Counted from the first letter of the stretch, positions 48,186 through 56,750 are shown. The stretch is DNA of 64,000 nt from an uncultured Eubacteriales bacterium (GCA_934432675.1 CAKRYT010000005.1:1-64000), one strand, 5' to 3'. Notes: a model not told the origin generated them from the sequence alone. Program-made: numbers and translations.

Positions 48186-48923
48186 ATGAGCGACAAGAAA
48201 GAAGGAAACGGGAGCGTCACCGGCACGGAGGAATCTTCCGCCGACGCGCTCAATCGGCTGATCGAGACGGGGACCAGTTACACGGGTGACGGCCATGACC
48301 GCTTTTACTGCATCACCGTCATCGGACAGATCGAGGGGCACTACGTCCTCGACAATACGCAAAAGACGACAAAATACGATCACCTGATCCCGTTGCTGGT
48401 GGGGCTGGAAGAATCAGAAAAGGTGGATGGCATCCTGTTCGTGCTGAACACGATGGGCGGCGACGTGGAGGCCGGGCTCGCCATCGCGGAACTCATCGCC
48501 TCCATGACAAAGCCCACCGTCTCCATCGTCCTCGGCGGCGGTCACTCCATCGGTGTGCCGCTCGCGGTCGCCGCAAAAACCTCCCTGATCGTCCCCTCGG
48601 CGACGATGACCATTCATCCCGTCCGCACAAGCGGCACGGTCATCAACGCCCCCCAGACCTATCACTATCTCTCGGATATGCAAAAACGCATCGTGCGTTT
48701 TGTCACGGAGCACTCGCATATATCGGAAAGCAAACTTAACGAACTCATGAACAGCACAAAAGACCTCACAAACGACATCGGATCGGTCGTTGACGGAGAA
48801 ACCGCCGTTTCCTGCGGCCTTATCGACAAAATCGGCGGAATTGCAGAGGCTCTTGCAACACTGCGGGAGGCCTGCTACGGGAAAGGAAACTTGCCATGTG
48901 GCAACAATTCTTCCACTACCTGA
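48186..48923 (+). CDS. tepA: TepA/ClpP-like serine protease
   Basis: 245 residues in the ClpP/crotonase fold. The nucleophile Ser121 lies in GGGHSIGVPLA and the His144 in TMTIHPVRTSG; LNTMGGDVEAGLAIAELI is the oxyanion region. The long form with a charged N-terminus matches TepA (YmfB), which degrades signal peptides or aids secretion and germination in Bacillus. In Bacillus it precedes spoIIIE; here that gene is absent. AACTAAGGAGCGACGAATC precedes the ATG. TTGACA at 48146 has no good -10 at the right distance. Confidence 0.88.
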   Translation: MSDKKEGNGSVTGTEESSADALNRLIETGTSYTGDGHDRFYCITVIGQIEGHYVLDNTQKTTKYDHLIPLLVGLEESEKVDGILFVLNTMGGDVEAGLAIAELIASMTKPTVSIVLGGGHSIGVPLAVAAKTSLIVPSATMTIHPVRTSGTVINAPQTYHYLSDMQKRIVRFVTEHSHISESKLNELMNSTKDLTNDIGSVVDGETAVSCGLIDKIGGIAEALATLREACYGKGNLPCGNNSSTT

Positions 48924-48997
48924 GGGGCAACTGGCGCGCTTTGTGGGGGTCGTTCACCTACCGTTTCCGCACCGTCGGTAAGCGGCGACGGCGATAA
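48896..48997 (+). CDS. Possible 33-residue basic protein
   Basis: A short frame overlapping the end of tepA. It begins ATG with GGAAAGGAAAC upstream and encodes an aromatic, strongly basic peptide (W, F, Y rich, ending in four Arg). The binding site and overlap are consistent with a coupled small gene, but it is too short to judge by composition and no family is recognised. Confidence 0.3.
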   Translation: MWQQFFHYLRGNWRALWGSFTYRFRTVGKRRRR

Positions 48998-49094
48998 CGG
49001 GCGGCAAATCGAAACGTCACAAGGACGAAAAGGCAAACGACAGCAGTATCACCGGGCAGCAACGCCCCCTGCCCCCTTGCGACAAATCATAAGA

Positions 49095-49118
49095 AAACGC
49101 CCCTTGTCGGGGGCGTTT
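49095..49118. terminator. Terminator between tepA and the HTH fusion gene
   Basis: Stem AAACGCCCC/GGGGCGTTT (49095-49103 with 49110-49118). The stretch before it (48998-49094) holds no other feature. Confidence 0.65.
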
Positions 49119-49156
49119 CGTTTGTCGTACATTTGCGCGGGGTACTGTTTCAACCG

Positions 49157-49933
49157 TTACAGGAGATACCCGAGGATAAACTTTTTCCCGCGGAGTGCCT
49201 CGGCGAGTGTGCGATAGGAACGGGGGGCAACGTCATCCGTATGGGTATTGTAGAGGTTGATCATCCCGTCCTTAACGACACCGGCGACGGTACGCAGTCC
49301 TTTGAGTTCGCGGAAGAAACGGTCATTCCAGTAAGACACGATGAACACGCGCCCCTCCGTCAAAGCCTCGGCAAACGCAGACTGGACAGTCACCTTTTCA
49401 AAAGCGACACCGTGCGCGGTAAGGTACCGGGCAATCTCCTTCGGGTCCGTACCGGCATAGCCGTCCAGGAGGGCGAGGTCGTTCCCCTCAAACTCGGTGA
49501 GAATATCGGCAAAGGCAACGGGCGCACCGGCGAGCGTCAGCGCATTGTAAACGGCGACGGGTTCTGCGCCGTTGAACGCCGTCATAAAGGTCGCATAGGC
49601 AAACTGAGACGGAAAACGATTCCCCTGCCCCGTAATGGGTCCCGCGGAAAGTGCAATTTCCATGTTATGTGCGCGGTTTTTCTGTACGAGCGTGTCGGCG
49701 GGCATCTGCGACAGCATCTCCACCGTGCGCCACGCGGGGGCACCGTCCAGTTTGAATACATCTTCCACCGCCAGCCCAAAATACCGAGCGATCTTGATGG
49801 CAAGCGTCGTCGAGGGGTTATAGCGTCCGTTCTCGATCGAGCCGATCGACTGGCGGGAAACCCCCATCTCACGGGCGAACGCCTCCTGCTTGATACCGTA
49901 CATGCGACGGAGTTCTTCCACTCTGTTTTCCAT
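49157..49933 (-). CDS. XRE-type HTH protein fused to a papain-like (C39-like) domain
   Basis: 258 residues. Residues 1-65 are a classic Cro/CI-type helix-turn-helix: LRRMYGIKQEAFAREMGVSR then SIGSIENGRYNPSTTLAIKI. After a linker, residues about 90-258 look like a C39/papain-like peptidase fold: PSQFAYATFMTAFNG, VAVYNALTLAGAPV, GTDPKEIARYLTAHGV, RVFIVSYWND, then INLYNTHTDD. The expected nucleophile Cys is not visible at the first of these motifs, so it may be a ligand-binding relic. AGAAGGAACATTGTC precedes the ATG. I am sure of the HTH and only suggest the second fold. Confidence 0.65.
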   Translation of the reverse strand: MENRVEELRRMYGIKQEAFAREMGVSRQSIGSIENGRYNPSTTLAIKIARYFGLAVEDVFKLDGAPAWRTVEMLSQMPADTLVQKNRAHNMEIALSAGPITGQGNRFPSQFAYATFMTAFNGAEPVAVYNALTLAGAPVAFADILTEFEGNDLALLDGYAGTDPKEIARYLTAHGVAFEKVTVQSAFAEALTEGRVFIVSYWNDRFFRELKGLRTVAGVVKDGMINLYNTHTDDVAPRSYRTLAEALRGKKFILGYLL

Positions 49934-49971
49934 GACAATGTTCCTTCTCTTGGAAAGTCTGCTTTGCGTCT

Positions 49972-50000
49972 ATCATAGCACGCCTGTCGGAACTTGTCAA
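49972..50000 (-). promoter_or_regulatory. Promoter of the HTH fusion gene
   Basis: TTGACA (49995-50000), 17 bp, TATGAT (49972-49977) on the minus strand. Confidence 0.75.
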
Positions 50001-50154
50001 GAACTGTTTTGGGGCAAAACAAAAGGGTGAGGAACGTCACGCCCCGCCTGCCTCACGGGGTCTCCCCTGCATTTGCCGTCCCCGTGATACCGCGCCGCCC
50101 GTGGGGCGCACCGTTGCAGGGCCCACCGTTTTTCCGTCAACGTTACGAAAAGAA

Positions 50155-50183
50155 TTGCAATACACGCCCTTTTTCGCTACAAT
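50155..50183 (+). promoter_or_regulatory. Promoter of the YdcF-family gene
   Basis: TTGCAA (50155-50160), 17 bp, TACAAT (50178-50183). Confidence 0.6.
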
Positions 50184-50229
50184 AGAAAAGAAGAATTGCC
50201 ACGAAACCGGAATGTGAAAGGGACCTGCC

Positions 50230-50826
50230 ATGCAATTATCGAAAGCCTGTTTTGATCAAATGACGAGCGAGCAGATCGACGAGCTGCTGTTCGACGAAAG
50301 TCACGAAACCCCGCATAAGGCAGACTACGCGCTCCTGCTCGGCACGGAGCCGACCTATGCGGTCTTGCGCGCGGAGATTGCCGCGTCCTATTACGCAAAG
50401 GGCGGGACTGCTCACATCATCGCCACGGGTGCCGCCGTCCACGACACGACCGGGACGGAAAGTGCCATCATGTGCAGACGACTGCTGGAACGGGGTGTCC
50501 CAGCCGACGCCGTGACCGAGGAGCCGAACGCCCGTGACACCGTCGGAAACATGATCTGCTCACTCGGCGTGATGTACGCGCACGGCGACATCGCAAAGGT
50601 GAAGAGCGTCGCCGTCATTACGGAGCCCTTCCATATGCGCCGCAGTATTGCGCTCGCCCGCCTCTTTCTGCCGTCCTACATACAGGTATTCGGCTACACC
50701 GAGCATACGGCAGAACAACGCCTCGCGTGGCGCGACAGCGAACGCCTCGCCCGTTGCGTGCGGACGGAGGTGGAGGTCCTCTCGTCCCTTGCTCGCATGG
50801 GATGGATTGAAGACGAGACCCTCTGA
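50230..50826 (+). CDS. YdcF/SanA-like (DUF218) protein
   Basis: 198 residues, cytoplasmic. The DUF218 pattern is clear: DYALLLGTEPTYAVLRAEIAA at the start of the fold, HIIATGAA, the acidic EEPNARDTVGNM and VAVITEPFHMRRS. Family members include envelope-related SanA and SAM-binding YdcF; the true activity is not settled. No membrane anchor is present here. AAAGGGACCTGCC precedes the ATG. Monocistronic by appearance; 50827-50981 downstream carries no recognised element. Confidence 0.8.
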   Translation: MQLSKACFDQMTSEQIDELLFDESHETPHKADYALLLGTEPTYAVLRAEIAASYYAKGGTAHIIATGAAVHDTTGTESAIMCRRLLERGVPADAVTEEPNARDTVGNMICSLGVMYAHGDIAKVKSVAVITEPFHMRRSIALARLFLPSYIQVFGYTEHTAEQRLAWRDSERLARCVRTEVEVLSSLARMGWIEDETL

Positions 50827-50981
50827 ATCGGATATCACCGCCCCGGGGTATTTGCCCGACCACAGCCCCGCCCGGATGCACGATAACGGGTGCCCGGGAA
50901 AAGGCGACGGGGCGCGCTTTTACCGCTTTTCATGAAAGCCCTGCCGGGAGCGTGCCGCTCTCGAAAAAGCAAAATAAAAAT

Positions 50982-51671
50982 CCACCCGCCTAGCGGGTGG
51001 TATTTCATTTTCGGGCATAGCCCTAATGGGTACTGGCAACGCACAAGTGCGTTTTTTGATTGGCCTGCCAGCCATGCAACTGTTACTTACTACCCATAAA
51101 TGGGTCCCGTGGGTCGAACATACTTAACTGGTCACTTTCTCTGTCGCTTTTCAGTTGCCCTGCTATGTATTCTTTTATGGCTTTCGTGTTCTTCCCCACG
51201 GTATCCACGTAATATCCCTTGCACCAAAACTCGCGGTTTCGGTACGCAAATTTCATGTTCCCCCATTTCTGAAAAATCAGCAATGCACTCTTTCCCTTCA
51301 AATACCCCATAAATCCCGAAACGCTCATTTTGGGCGGGATACTCACTAACATATGTATATGATCCGGGCATACTTCTCCCTCTACTATCTCCACCCCCTT
51401 CCATTCACACAGTTTCCTAAGTATATCTCTAATTTCGGCGCGTTTTTCTTCGAAAAACACTTTCCGTCTGTACTTCGGCGCAAATACCACATGATACTTG
51501 CAATTCCATGATGTATGTGCTAAAGTATTCTTGTCTATGACTTCCTTTTTCATGGATAAATTCTCCGATGTGTTTTGTTCTTTTGACTGGCAGGTCAAAT
51601 CTATTTTAATACATCGGAGGATTTCTTCTCGCCGGTTAACCTCTTTTCAACCACGCGACTATCGCGTGGTT
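50982..51671 (-). mobile_element. IS200-type insertion sequence (IS200/IS605 family)
   Basis: A single Y1-transposase gene with subterminal hairpins at both sides: CCACCCGC-CTA-GCGGGTGG (50982-51000) at the 3' side and AACCACGCGA-CTA-TCGCGTGGTT (51649-51671) at the 5' side. Both have the same CTA loop, as expected for ends recognised by one TnpA. A further hairpin with T6 (51038-51057) lies after the gene. No tnpB is present and there are no terminal inverted repeats, as is normal here. The exact outer ends are not set. It lies 14 bp from the tRNA-Tyr terminator. Confidence 0.8.
51083..51553 (-). CDS. tnpA: IS200/IS605 family transposase TnpA
   Basis: A 156-residue Y1 HUH transposase acting on single-stranded DNA. 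HUH motif HIHML (His65, His67), preceded by the typical KYHVVFAPKYRRKVF; the likely nucleophile is Tyr129 in EYIAGQ. Length is standard and the frame is intact, so it may be active. The start at 51553 has CGGAGAATTTATCC upstream. AT content is higher than in the flanking genes, in line with recent arrival. Confidence 0.93.
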   Translation of the reverse strand: MKKEVIDKNTLAHTSWNCKYHVVFAPKYRRKVFFEEKRAEIRDILRKLCEWKGVEIVEGEVCPDHIHMLVSIPPKMSVSGFMGYLKGKSALLIFQKWGNMKFAYRNREFWCKGYYVDTVGKNTKAIKEYIAGQLKSDRESDQLSMFDPRDPFMGSK

Positions 51672-51684
51672 TTCATTTTACAAG

Positions 51685-51716
51685 AAAAGAGCACTTGCGG
51701 ATGCAAGTGCTCTTTT
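51685..51716 (-). terminator. Terminator of tRNA-Tyr
   Basis: 14-bp perfect stem AAAAGAGCACTTGC/GCAAGTGCTCTTTT with a GGAT loop, directly after the tRNA 3' end on the minus strand. Confidence 0.85.
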
Positions 51717-51800
51717 GGTGGGGGAAGCTGGATTCGAACCAGCGAAGTCATGGACAACAGATTTACAGTCTGCCCCCTTTGGCCGCTCGGGAATTCCCCC
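51716..51800 (-). tRNA. tRNA-Tyr (anticodon GTA)
   Basis: 85 nt, class II with a long variable arm and encoded CCA (51716-51718). Acceptor GGGGGAA/TTCCCCC pairs fully; anticodon loop CTGTAAA with GTA at 51764-51766; T arm GCTGG-TTCGAAT-CCAGC. Confidence 0.95.
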
Positions 51801-51822
51801 ATATTCGTTTGCTGACTTGATG

Positions 51823-51851
51823 AGTATAGCACAGGGGGGCGCGATTGTCAA
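51823..51851 (-). promoter_or_regulatory. Promoter of tRNA-Tyr
   Basis: TTGACA (51846-51851), 17 bp, TATACT (51823-51828) on the minus strand. Confidence 0.8.
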
Positions 51852-51941
51852 CAGTTTTTTTGATATTTTCAAAGGTTTTCGCGCATTGCGGAGGGAAACG
51901 GGTGCGCGGCACGGGTCTGTGTAAAACATTTGTAAAAAGCG

Positions 51942-51971
51942 TTGCATGGATGGCGTTTTTTCTGTTATAGT
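51942..51971 (+). promoter_or_regulatory. Promoter of the HD-domain gene
   Basis: TTGCAT (51942-51947), 18 bp, TATAGT (51966-51971). Confidence 0.55.
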
Positions 51972-52037
51972 AAAACCGAAAAAAGAAATGGCCATCGGCA
52001 AAAGGCAAAAACGGATACGATACGAAAGGACATTTTC

Positions 52038-52697
52038 ATGGTTACCTACGAGAGCCTGAAAGCAAACAAAACCATCAGCACCTATATTGAATCGGCGGAC
52101 GCCACTATGGCGGCAATGGGTTTCACCGATCACGGATTCGCCCATGTGATGAAAGCGGCGGAGACCGCCGCGATGATCCTCACCGCGCTCGGGTACGACG
52201 AACGGACGGTGGAACTCGCGCGCATCGCCGGGTACCTGCACGACATCGGGAACCTGGTCAACCGTGTCAACCATGCGGAAACGGGTGCCGTCATCGCCTT
52301 CCGTATCCTCGACAAACTCGAAATGGATGCAACGGAAATTGCGTCCGTCGTGACCGCCATCGGCAACCACGACGAGGGGACCGGCGTCCCCGTCAACGCC
52401 GTCAGCGCGGCACTCATCCTAGCCGACAAGACCGACGTGCGACGCTCCCGCGTGCGTAACCGTGACATTGCCGCCTTCGATATTCACGACCGTGTGAACT
52501 ATTCCGTCGAAAAGTCGCAACTGACGCTTTCGGAGGACAAGCGCGAGATTACCCTGCGACTCACGATCGACACCGCCATCAGTTCCGTCATGGACTATTT
52601 CGAGATCTTCCTCACCCGCATGGTCATGTCCCGCAAGGCGGCGGAAAAACTCGGGCTCCGTTTCCGCCTCGTCATCAACGATCAGCAGGTGCTCTGA
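52038..52697 (+). CDS. HD domain phosphohydrolase-like protein
   Basis: 219 residues. Metal-binding HD motifs: DHGFAHVMKAAETA (first His), AGYLHDIGNL (HD pair), NHDEG and LADKTDV (last Asp). The family splits phosphate esters such as nucleotides or cyclic dinucleotides; the substrate here is not indicated. The C-terminal part is a small mixed domain. GAAAGGACATTTTC precedes the ATG. Single-gene unit with promoter and terminator. Confidence 0.85.
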   Translation: MVTYESLKANKTISTYIESADATMAAMGFTDHGFAHVMKAAETAAMILTALGYDERTVELARIAGYLHDIGNLVNRVNHAETGAVIAFRILDKLEMDATEIASVVTAIGNHDEGTGVPVNAVSAALILADKTDVRRSRVRNRDIAAFDIHDRVNYSVEKSQLTLSEDKREITLRLTIDTAISSVMDYFEIFLTRMVMSRKAAEKLGLRFRLVINDQQVL

Positions 52698-52706
52698 CGC
52701 ACGGAT

Positions 52707-52735
52707 CCGCCGACCTCCGCGGTCGGCGGTTTTTT
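52707..52735 (+). terminator. Terminator of the HD-domain gene
   Basis: 9-bp stem CCGCCGACC/GGTCGGCGG, 5-nt loop, T6. Confidence 0.9.
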
Positions 52736-52772
52736 ATGTCCGCACAGTGACGGACGGGAAAATGCCCCTCGA

Positions 52773-52789
52773 CATATCCTGTGGATATG
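52773..52789 (+). promoter_or_regulatory. Perfect palindrome in front of alr
   Basis: CATATCC-TGT-GGATATG, 7-bp arms, ending just before the GGGGGGAC ribosome site of alr. Could be an operator or a small hairpin limiting ribosome access. No promoter was assigned. Confidence 0.5.
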
Positions 52790-52801
52790 GGGGGACGGAA
52801 C

Positions 52802-53911
52802 ATGAAAACAAAACGACTCTCGGGAGCAACGGCGGAGATCTCGCTCGACGCGGCGGCACACAATTACCTGACACTACGGGCAAAAACGACGGCAAAATTC
52901 TGCTGTGTCGTCAAGGCAAACGCCTACGGGCACGGTGCCGCCCCCCTCGCAACGCTCTACGAGAAACTCGGTGCAGACTACCTCGCCGTGGCAACGGCGG
53001 CGGAGGCACTCGCACTCCGCCGCGCGGGCACCCGCACGCCGATTCTGATACTCGGATACGTGCCGCCGGAGTTCGCCCCGCGGGCGGTCTCGGAGCACCT
53101 GACGATCACCGTCTACGACCGCACACAGGCAACGGCACTCGCGGCAAGTGCCCGGGGGGATACCCTCGACGTACACCTCAAAATCGACACCGGGATGGGG
53201 CGACTCGGCTTTTTACCCGGGGATGCCGCCGACGCGGCGACGTGGATCCGCACGCTCCCCTCCCTCCACGTCACCGGTATCTATACGCATCTTGCGCGCG
53301 CAGACGAAGGGGCGGGAGGGTGCGAGGCGACGCAGCGACAATTGCAGGTCTTTTCGGAAATCGCATCGTCCGTGGAGAAGATACTCGACAGGCGTCTGCT
53401 GCGGCACGCGGAAAACACGGCAGGACTGCTCCTCTACCCGGGCGGTGCCCTCGACATGGTACGCGCCGGCATCGGACTCTACGGATATGCACCGGCGGGC
53501 ATGACGGAGCCCGTACCCCTCTCCCCCGTGATGACGCTCGCGGCTCCGCTCGTCTCCGTCAAAGACGTCCCCTCGGGGACACCCATCGGCTACGGCGGCA
53601 CCTACGTCACGGACCGCAGAACGACCGTCGGCATCCTCCCCCTCGGCTACGCGGACGGTGTCCCACGGCTCGCAGGGGCGCGCGGGTGCCGCGTTTCACT
53701 CGGTGAGAAGACCGCCCCCGTCATCGGTCGGGTCTGCATGGACCAGACCCTCCTGGATCTCACGGCGTGCGGCGGTACGCTCGGAGACACCGTCACCGTC
53801 TACGGCGATACACCGGGTGCCCGCCTCACCGACTGGGCGGATAGGCTCGGAGCCATCCCCTACGAACTCCTGACCGCCATCGGCACCCGGGTCAGGCGCA
53901 TTTACAAATAA
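52802..53911 (+). CDS. alr: Alanine racemase
   Basis: PLP enzyme making D-Ala for peptidoglycan. 369 residues. PLP Lys38 lies in VVKANAYGHG; DVHLKIDTGMGRLGF and HLARADEG are typical barrel motifs; the second catalytic region IGYGGTYVTDRRTTVGILP then GYADGVPR and GRVCMDQTLLDL complete the signature. The start at 52802 has GGGGGGACGGAAC before it; an in-frame GTG at 52781 lies inside the palindrome and is less likely. Confidence 0.95.
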   Translation: MKTKRLSGATAEISLDAAAHNYLTLRAKTTAKFCCVVKANAYGHGAAPLATLYEKLGADYLAVATAAEALALRRAGTRTPILILGYVPPEFAPRAVSEHLTITVYDRTQATALAASARGDTLDVHLKIDTGMGRLGFLPGDAADAATWIRTLPSLHVTGIYTHLARADEGAGGCEATQRQLQVFSEIASSVEKILDRRLLRHAENTAGLLLYPGGALDMVRAGIGLYGYAPAGMTEPVPLSPVMTLAAPLVSVKDVPSGTPIGYGGTYVTDRRTTVGILPLGYADGVPRLAGARGCRVSLGEKTAPVIGRVCMDQTLLDLTACGGTLGDTVTVYGDTPGARLTDWADRLGAIPYELLTAIGTRVRRIYK

Positions 53912-53920
53912 TTTTCTTAA

Positions 53921-53955
53921 TTCCTATTGCAATCATAGGAAATACATGATACACT
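53921..53955 (+). promoter_or_regulatory. Promoter of copA with overlapping inverted repeats
   Basis: TTGCAA (53927-53932), 17 bp, TACACT (53950-53955). TTCCTA (53921-53926) and TAGGAA (53936-53941) form a perfect inverted repeat around the -35 box, and ATTGCAAT (53926-53933) is itself palindromic. This placement suits a repressor, for example a CsoR or CopY type, but none is encoded nearby. Confidence 0.6.
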
Positions 53956-54032
53956 TACCGTGAAAGCATCGGAAGCGTATAGGACATACGCCGACCGCGA
54001 TACTAAAATAAAACGGAAAAGGAAATCATCGC

Positions 54033-56264
54033 ATGAAAACCGACTTTCGTGTCCGTGGCATGAGTTGTGCCGCCTGCTCCGCCCACGTGGAGAACGCCGT
54101 CGCCCGTGTCCCGGGTGTGACGCACGTCTCCGTGAGCCTGCTCACCGGCACCATGGTGGTCGAGCACGACTGCGGGACGGAGGACATCACGGCGGCGGTC
54201 AAACACGCCGGCTATTCTGCCGAGGCCATCGAGAAGACGGCGACGGGCGTCGCGCTGCCGCCGCCCGAAAAGACCTCCTGGCGGCGGCTATGGCTGTCCC
54301 TCGTCTTCGGTCTGCCGCTCCTTTGGCTCGGCATGATGCCGATGCTCTGGTCGGGCGCGCCGATCCCGCCCGCGCTCCGTGAAAACCCGATCCTGAACGT
54401 GAGCGTCCAACTTGTCCTCGCCCTCATCGTGGTGGGGATCAACTATCACTATTTTGTGGGGGGCTTCGCTTCCCTCCGGCACCGCGCGCCGAACATGGAC
54501 ACGCTGATCGCCCTCGGCTCCGCCGCCGCCGTTTTACAGACGGCGGGCGTGCTCATCTCGCTCATCGCGGGCGGACACGCCTCCCATCACGGGACGGCGA
54601 CGCCGCACGTATACGCCGAAACCGCGGCCATGATCCTCATTCTCGTCACGCTCGGCAAGACGCTCGAAGGGCGGCAAAAAGACAAGACCGCCGCCGCCAT
54701 CCGTGCGCTCGCCTCCCTCGCGCCCGAAACGGCAAACGTCCTGCGGGGCGGCAAAGAAGTCACACTGCCGCTCGGTGAGGTTGTCGTCGGTGATACCGTC
54801 GTATTGCGCGCCGGGGAGCGCACCCCTGTGGACGGTACCGTCCTCTCGGGTGCCGGGGCAGCGGATGAATCCACCCTGACGGGTGAGAGTCTGCCGGTGG
54901 ACAAAAAGCCGGGCGACACCGTCCTCTCGGGCTGCATCCTGACCTCCGGATCCCTGACGTTCCGCGCCGACCGCGTCGGTGAAGACACATCGCTCGCCCA
55001 GACCATCCGTATGGTATCGGGCGCGGTCGCCTCCAAAGCACCGCTCGCGCGCATTGCGGACAAGGTCAGTGCCGTCTTCGTCCCCGCCGTACTCGCCGTT
55101 GCCCTCGTCACGCTGGGCATCTGGGGGATCGTCGCCGGGGTGAGCGACAAGTACACCTTTACGGACGCGCTCTCGCACGCCATCGCCGTCCTCGTCATCT
55201 CCTGTCCGTGTGCCCTGGGGCTTGCGACCCCGACCGCCATCATGACGGCAACCGGGCGTGCCGCCGAAATGGGGATCCTCATCAAGAGTGCCGCCGCCTT
55301 GGAAACGCTGGGCAGAATCGACACGGTCGCCCTCGACAAAACCGGGACGGTCACGGAGGGCAAAATGCGGCTCACCGCCGCGATCCCCGCACCCGGCGCG
55401 GACGAAACGACATTCCGCACGCTCGCGCGGGCATTGGAAACGCCCTCCGGACACCCCATCGCGAAAGCCATCTGTGCAGGGCTCGGTGCGGGAGACACGC
55501 CCGATGCCGTCGGTTTCTCCTCCATGGAGGGGCGCGGGGTCTACGCCAAGGTCGACGGCGTCAAATGCTTCGCCGGCAACCATGCTCTGCTCGATGACCT
55601 GGAAATCGTTTCCCCCTTCCCAAACGAGGTGGTACAGCCGCTCCTGGAAAGCGGTTGCACCATCACCTATGTATGCCGCGGAGCCGAGTGTATCGGGCTC
55701 CTCGCCGTCGCGGACGGCATCCGGGAGGACAGCCGCGCCGCCATCGCGGAACTGCATCAACTGCACGTAAAGACCCTCATGCTGACGGGCGACCACGCGA
55801 TCGTCGCCAAGCATATCGCGACGGATGCCGGAATCGACACCTACGCGGCGGGGCTGCTCCCCGCCGACAAATCGGAGCGCATCGCCGCCGAAAAAGCCGC
55901 GGGTGCCAAGGTCGCCATGGTGGGCGACGGCGTCAACGACGCACTCGCGCTCGTCACCGCCGACGTCGGGATGGCGGTCGGTGCCGGGACGGACGTCGCC
56001 ATCGAGAGCGCGGACGTGGTACTGCGCCGCGACACACTGCAATCCGTCCCGACCGCCATCCGGCTCGGCCGGGCAACGGTACGTAACATCCACGAAAACC
56101 TGTTCTGGGCACTCATCTACAATACCGTCTGCATCCCCCTCGCCGCCGGCGTACTTGCACCGATCGGTTTCAGTCTGCCGCCGATGGTCGGGGCACTCGC
56201 CATGAGCATCTCGTCCGTGTGCGTCGTGACCAACGCCCTGCGTCTGCGCCGTTTCAAGGCGTAA
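54033..56264 (+). CDS. copA: Copper-translocating P-type ATPase
   Basis: Exports Cu(I). 743 residues: one N-terminal HMA domain with GMSCAAC (residues 9-15), eight membrane helices, actuator motif TLTGESLPVDK, the transmembrane CPC in VISCPCALGLATP (about 390-395), phosphorylation motif ALDKTGTVTEGK (about 435), HP motif SGHPIAKA and hinge VGDGVNDALAL (about 631). All catalytic residues are intact, in contrast to the large protein at 1361-4516. AAAAGGAAATCATCGC precedes the ATG. No copZ or csoR is adjacent. Confidence 0.95.
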   Translation: MKTDFRVRGMSCAACSAHVENAVARVPGVTHVSVSLLTGTMVVEHDCGTEDITAAVKHAGYSAEAIEKTATGVALPPPEKTSWRRLWLSLVFGLPLLWLGMMPMLWSGAPIPPALRENPILNVSVQLVLALIVVGINYHYFVGGFASLRHRAPNMDTLIALGSAAAVLQTAGVLISLIAGGHASHHGTATPHVYAETAAMILILVTLGKTLEGRQKDKTAAAIRALASLAPETANVLRGGKEVTLPLGEVVVGDTVVLRAGERTPVDGTVLSGAGAADESTLTGESLPVDKKPGDTVLSGCILTSGSLTFRADRVGEDTSLAQTIRMVSGAVASKAPLARIADKVSAVFVPAVLAVALVTLGIWGIVAGVSDKYTFTDALSHAIAVLVISCPCALGLATPTAIMTATGRAAEMGILIKSAAALETLGRIDTVALDKTGTVTEGKMRLTAAIPAPGADETTFRTLARALETPSGHPIAKAICAGLGAGDTPDAVGFSSMEGRGVYAKVDGVKCFAGNHALLDDLEIVSPFPNEVVQPLLESGCTITYVCRGAECIGLLAVADGIREDSRAAIAELHQLHVKTLMLTGDHAIVAKHIATDAGIDTYAAGLLPADKSERIAAEKAAGAKVAMVGDGVNDALALVTADVGMAVGAGTDVAIESADVVLRRDTLQSVPTAIRLGRATVRNIHENLFWALIYNTVCIPLAAGVLAPIGFSLPPMVGALAMSISSVCVVTNALRLRRFKA

Positions 56265-56320
56265 CGCCGATGCCGACGGACTGCCGCACGGCGGGATGCC
56301 GGGCGGCTCCCGAAACAGAA

Positions 56321-56358
56321 ATCCCGCAGCGGTCCTCCGACCTCTGCGGGATCTTTTT
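56321..56358 (+). terminator. Terminator of copA
   Basis: Stem ATCCCGCAG/CTGCGGGAT (56321-56329 with 56344-56352), long loop with further pairing, then CTTTTT. Confidence 0.8.
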
Positions 56359-56402
56359 ATATCATGCTCCGAACGTTGCGACTCCGCCCCGTCGAGCGGT
56401 CG

Positions 56403-56714
56403 TCACGCCTTCGTTTCCGCCTCGTTTTTCAGGTATTCCGAAAGCAGGACGGAATACCCGCCCGAGCCGCGCTTGACACAGCGGTTGACCCGGCTGAGGG
56501 TCGCGGACGAAATCTTCACCGACTCACCGACCTGCTGGTAGGTCGCGCCTGAAAGCAAAAGCCGTGCAGACTCTACCCGCTGCGCCATATACTCCACCTC
56601 GGTATCCGTACACACATCCGTCAGGAACCGCTCCACCTTTTCCGGTGTATCCAGCGTCGCCATCACACCGAAAAGCAATGACAGCTGTTCCCTCCCGGTC
56701 GTCGTCTCTCCCAT
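56403..56714 (-). CDS. YerC/YecD-family TrpR-like DNA-binding protein
   Basis: 103 residues, all helical, in the TrpR/YerC superfamily: LLFGVMATLDTPEKVERFLTD, then VEYMAQRVESARLL and the helix-turn-helix GATYQQVGESVKISSATLSRVNR. The target is unknown. The start at 56714 has GGGAGGCAGATAGG upstream and gives the usual family length; an in-frame extension to 56819 would run across the promoter. Confidence 0.9.
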   Translation of the reverse strand: MGETTTGREQLSLLFGVMATLDTPEKVERFLTDVCTDTEVEYMAQRVESARLLLSGATYQQVGESVKISSATLSRVNRCVKRGSGGYSVLLSEYLKNEAETKA

Positions 56715-56750
56715 CCTATCTGCCTCCCGCAAACGATCCGATTTGTCACC

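Noticed and set aside
51083..51671. IS605 element with tnpB
   Set aside because: Only the small TnpA is encoded between the end hairpins; no TnpB-like frame is present on either strand.
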